Source: JAXLXE01 sp046328115 (GTDB lineage: Bacteria > Chloroflexota > UBA6077 > JACCZL01). From it: a stretch of DNA of 64,000 bases. The notes under the pieces were generated by a model, which was not told the origin of the DNA, made no database searches, and saw only the letters and a list, made by a program, of their open reading frames with translations. The stretch spans positions 868,001 through 932,000 of the forward strand of contig JAXLXE010000003.1 of assembly GCA_046328115.1 (NCBI GenBank). The letters are read 5' to 3'. A program made the translations under genes and the position numbers. Shown piece after piece: positions 61,354 through 64,000 of this stretch; the stretch's first letter is position 1; the number at the start of each line of letters is the position of its first letter.

Positions 61354-61536
61354 GGCCACACTCCCGGTCTTCAACGTAACGCGCTCAGGCGCACCGCTTC
61401 ACGGGGGGTCGCGATGACTGAAGCAGATCCTCACCACGCGGCTCCAACCTGGGCCGGGGGACCTGGCGTCGACGCGCGCACAAAGCACTAAACTGATTCT
61501 AGCCGTCCGGTCGTATACGCTCTCGGAGGCATTGCC

Positions 61537-61761
61537 ATGTCGAACTCCAGTCCAGTCGTCCACAGCGACCCGGAGATCCTGGGCGGTATTCCCGTGTTCC
61601 GTGGTACCAGGGTCCCGATCCAGTCGCTTTTCGACTACGTTGAAGGCGGCGAGACTATCGACGAGTTCCTCCGACAATTCCCATCGGTTCATAGGGAGCA
61701 GGTCATATCCGTTCTCGACCAGGCGAGCGTGTGGGTAATCACAAGTGCGCGTTCTGCTTGA
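61537..61761 (+). CDS. DUF433-family antitoxin
   Basis: This 74-residue protein is preceded by GGAGG. SDPEILGGIPVFRGTRVPIQSLFDYVEGGETIDEFLRQFPSVHREQVISVL is the entire DUF433 helix-turn-helix-like domain, known as the antitoxin partner of DUF5615/PIN-like toxins. The stop at 61761 overlaps the toxin GTG start (61745) by 17 bp. The protein looks intact although its partner is broken. Confidence 0.85.
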   Translation: MSNSSPVVHSDPEILGGIPVFRGTRVPIQSLFDYVEGGETIDEFLRQFPSVHREQVISVLDQASVWVITSARSA

Positions 61762-62113
61762 CGAGCAGATGCCCGCCGACTACTCACGACTACTTCACGG
61801 CCACGCCGTCCAGACCGTGTCCGCCCGTGGGTGGGCCGGGACCAGGAATGGGGAGCTACTCAAGCGGGCAAGCGCCGAATTCGACGTGTAAGTCACGATG
61901 GACCGTGGGTTCCGCCATCAACGCAATTCACGCGATGTCGTCGTAGCAATTGTCCTGGTACGCGCCCGATCGAACCGAATGTCAGATCTCACGCCAACGG
62001 CGCCTCTAGTGCTCGGGGCGCTCGCGATCATTCGCCCTGGGGAGATTGTCCAGGTTGGATCGAAGCAGCCGGTTCCTCAGGCGCACAACCGCGGGAATCG
62101 CGTTTCCGGCTAA
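61745..62113 (+). pseudogene. DUF5615/PIN-like toxin with premature stop
   Basis: From GTG at 61745 the frame reads VRVLLDEQMPADYSRLLHGHAVQTVSARGWAGTRNGELLKRASAEFDV, then TAA at 61889-61891. In the same frame it continues VTMDRGFRHQRNSRDVVVAIVLVRARSNRMSDLTPTAPLVLGALAIIRPGEIVQVG to TAA at 62113. The start (LLDEQ) and the DRGF block are DUF5615 landmarks, and the acidic site DxR of the second half is now untranslated. A single base change would restore the frame, so the mutation may be young. Confidence 0.75.
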
Positions 62114-62116
62114 CGG

Positions 62117-63130
62117 CTACGGCGTCCAATCCCTGACCGTGCCGGGGCTCACCCCCTCGGCCCGGCGCTGCTTCGTGACCGCCTCGATCAGCGCCTGGAT
62201 GTACCCATTGGCGAATGCCCGTCCCCGGTGGCCCCACGGCGTGTCCTGATACGTCTGGGGCACGTGGTCGTCAATGAAGAAGCTATCGAAGCCCACGTCG
62301 TAATAGATCTCCATCGCCTTGAACATGTCCACGTAGCCCGTGTTGATGAACTCCTCGCGGAAGCTGGGCACCGTCTCGGACACATTGCGGAAGTGCACGT
62401 AGAGGATCTTGTTGCGTGAGCCGAAGTAGCGGATCTTGCCGTAGATGTCGAAGCGCTCGTCCGGCTCCGCCATCTCGGACATCGTGCCCTGGCAGAACTC
62501 AATCGCGTTGCAGTCGCTCGGGTAGATCTCGATCAGTCGCTTGTAGGAGGCAAAGTCGCGCAGAAGCTGCGGGATGCCGCCCAGCACCGGCACCGGCGGA
62601 TCGCACGGGTGGATGCCCAGACGGATCCCCTCCTCCTCAGCAATCGGCGTGATGATCTTGATCCAGTGCTCCAGATTGGCCCACATCTCCTCCTCGGAGT
62701 ACGCCCGGTCGTGGGTCAAAGGCAGCTTCTGGGCCAGCGTATCGTCAAACGCCGTGGCGATCGCGCCCGCGCGGATCGTGGCCGAGGGGGTGCGCCATAC
62801 GTGCGAGGGCATCCAGTTGTAGCCAAAGATCGGAATGCCCGCGCGAGCGATGTTTCGCACCGTGGCGATCATGTTCTCGATCTGTTCGTCTCGCCGCGGC
62901 CCGTTCAGCATGATGTGGTCGTAGAAGTGCGTCGGCACGTTCTCCAGTGCCGTCAGCTTCAGCCCAAACTGCTCCACCCGCACCCGCAGCTTCACCAGGT
63001 CCTTCAGTTCCCAGCGGCTATTGGCGGGCAGCACCGGCGTATTCAGCAGCACGTCCGTCGCGCCGAACTGCGCCGCGAACTGCAGGTACTCATCAGTCGG
63101 CACGTTGAACTGGCCAAATCCCGCTCGCAT
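62117..63130 (-). CDS. Mannonate-dehydratase-like (UxuA-type TIM barrel) protein
   Basis: This 337-residue protein begins with ATG at 63130. ALENVPTHFYDHIMLNGPRRDEQIENMIATVRNIARAGI and FGYNWMPSHVWRTP match the UxuA/xylose-isomerase-like barrel. RLGIHPCDPPVPVLGGIPQLLRDFASYKRLIEIYPS, EFCQGTMSEM, YVHFRNVSETVPSFREEFINTGYVDM and FIDDHVPQTY are the metal- and substrate-site segments of mannonate dehydratase. The protein dehydrates D-mannonate to 2-keto-3-deoxygluconate if orthologous; paralogs act on other sugar acids. It stands alone here, behind a dead toxin gene on the other strand. Confidence 0.82.
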   Translation of the reverse strand: MRAGFGQFNVPTDEYLQFAAQFGATDVLLNTPVLPANSRWELKDLVKLRVRVEQFGLKLTALENVPTHFYDHIMLNGPRRDEQIENMIATVRNIARAGIPIFGYNWMPSHVWRTPSATIRAGAIATAFDDTLAQKLPLTHDRAYSEEEMWANLEHWIKIITPIAEEEGIRLGIHPCDPPVPVLGGIPQLLRDFASYKRLIEIYPSDCNAIEFCQGTMSEMAEPDERFDIYGKIRYFGSRNKILYVHFRNVSETVPSFREEFINTGYVDMFKAMEIYYDVGFDSFFIDDHVPQTYQDTPWGHRGRAFANGYIQALIEAVTKQRRAEGVSPGTVRDWTP

Positions 63131-63217
63131 GTCAGCCGTCCCTGGTTACAACTGGTTACAAGAGCCGTACGCGCCGTCCGCTGGCGCCGCCGCCTCAATC
63201 TAGCAGACTCATCCGCG

Positions 63218-64000
63218 TCACGGCCGCCCGCCACGAGTGGAAAACGCGTCAAACCGCTCCGCGGCAAGATCCACCACGATGGTGACGTCCTCCTGAAGTA
63301 GCAGCCGCTCCCCCACCAGGGCCTCTGCCGCGCGCCTCACCCGGCCCAGGTAGTCGTCACCATCGGCGTAGCGCTCCTCGATCGACAGGCGCGGATCACC
63401 CGTACGCTCGCGCTCGGCACGCGTCGCTGGGAATGGAAACGTTGACCCCTGCATCAAGTTGATCTGGCCAGCGCCGCCGGTCTCCGGATGGCGGGGGTTC
63501 CACCCTGTGTACGTCGCCACGGGCACGCTGACGTCGGGAGGCCGAATGCTCGCTCGTTCGTTGCCGTCCGCGTCCACGGCGGAGACGAAGCCCGGGTAGC
63601 GCGCGCCGAGGCGCGCCGGCGGATCGCCAACACCCTCCGCTACCCGCGGCCCAACGTCCGTCCGCCAGACCATCAAGATGCGCTCCGGATCCGGAACCGT
63701 CACGCCCGGAATCCGGCGAAATAGATCCAGCACGCGCTCCCGAGGCACGGCCGAGCCGTCCGCCAGGCGGGGAAATTGACTGGCGGGTGGCTCAATACCC
63801 GCGGTCACCCAGCCGTCAAAGGCCACCAGCAGCGCGCGGAGCAACGGCGTGTAGTCAACCGCGTTGAAGCCGTGCGCGCCGCGCGTGCCGTCGTTGGGGT
63901 TGTAGTCCTCCAGCGGCAGCGTGCCCGGGCCGTGCTGCGTCCCAGCGAAATGGTAGATCCGCGACTCCCTCGGCGGCTCCACGTCGCGAGTGCCATCGAT
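63218..64000 (-). CDS. Alpha/beta hydrolase-domain protein (PF20091 type), 3' part
   Basis: The frame is open to the right edge, so the N-terminus is missing; at least 260 residues are in the window. YHFAGTQHGPGTLPLEDYNPNDGTRGAHGFNAVDYTPLLRALLVAFDGWVTAGIEPP and ASQFPRLADGSAVP are hallmarks of the large uncharacterised alpha/beta hydrolase-domain family. The FAGTQHGPG block holds a His that may be catalytic. NPRHPETGGAGQINLMQGSTFPF and a C-terminal ERYADGDDYLGRVRRAAEALV segment follow. The reaction is unknown. Confidence 0.72.
   Translation of the reverse strand: MDGTRDVEPPRESRIYHFAGTQHGPGTLPLEDYNPNDGTRGAHGFNAVDYTPLLRALLVAFDGWVTAGIEPPASQFPRLADGSAVPRERVLDLFRRIPGVTVPDPERILMVWRTDVGPRVAEGVGDPPARLGARYPGFVSAVDADGNERASIRPPDVSVPVATYTGWNPRHPETGGAGQINLMQGSTFPFPATRAERERTGDPRLSIEERYADGDDYLGRVRRAAEALVGERLLLQEDVTIVVDLAAERFDAFSTRGGRP

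Overview
This is a high-GC bacterial window. It carries lipoprotein-type sugar-binding proteins whose mature N-termini are rich in Ala, Pro and Lys, three flavin-dependent luciferase-like oxidoreductases of the F420-using type, a TM0106-family nuclease-helicase, a giant DUF11-repeat surface protein, and many carbohydrate importers. Together these suggest a free-living heterotrophic Chloroflexota (Thermomicrobia-like) or a related high-GC soil or water bacterium. That placement is inference from gene content only. I see no rRNA, tRNA or CRISPR array.

Region 1 (1-24.7 kb) is a carbohydrate and peptide uptake district. It opens with three tandem paralogous exported GH39/PslG-like glycosidases; the first runs off the left edge. 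Three CUT1 sugar ABC importers follow (4.1-7.4, 16.1-19.5 and 21.1-24.6 kb), each with one binding protein and two permeases. They are accompanied by a zinc-type sugar or polyol dehydrogenase (15.1 kb) and a GH32/GH43-clan enzyme (19.7 kb). A split, divergently transcribed Dpp/Opp-type importer sits at 7.5-11.5 kb. None of the four importers has an ATPase gene here, so they probably share ATPases encoded elsewhere. All three CUT1 binding-protein/permease junctions carry a strong inverted repeat. A 1139-residue RecB-like nuclease/SF1 helicase lies at 11.5-14.9 kb.

Region 2 (24.9-33.4 kb) is one giant gene for an exported protein of about 2818 residues with 18 DUF11-type repeats.

Region 3 (33.4-38.8 kb) is a mobile-element graveyard. 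It holds a group II intron with an intact reverse transcriptase, a frameshifted and truncated IS66 transposase, an ISL3-family element with clear terminal repeats but a three-times frameshifted transposase, and the stump of an IS630-like transposase.

Region 4 (39.1-47.5 kb) is a cell-surface polysaccharide cluster. It has an AT-richer polytopic membrane protein, two CDP-paratose-2-epimerase-like short-chain dehydrogenases, a GT2 glycosyltransferase, a methyltransferase, an LLM oxidoreductase, and a GT4 glycosyltransferase with a 14-residue C-terminal repeat.

Region 5 (47.6-64 kb) is a patchwork of small catabolic and redox operons: dienelactone hydrolase, VOC protein, 2-oxoacid dehydrogenase E1 alpha and beta, enolase-superfamily and amidohydrolase enzymes, MFS and Ldh-family genes, two LLM proteins, mannonate-dehydratase-like and alpha/beta hydrolases. 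Two toxin-antitoxin modules in it keep intact antitoxins, but their toxins are broken by in-frame stops. A 50-residue Cys-motif protein (60466-60618) sits directly behind an alpha/beta hydrolase.
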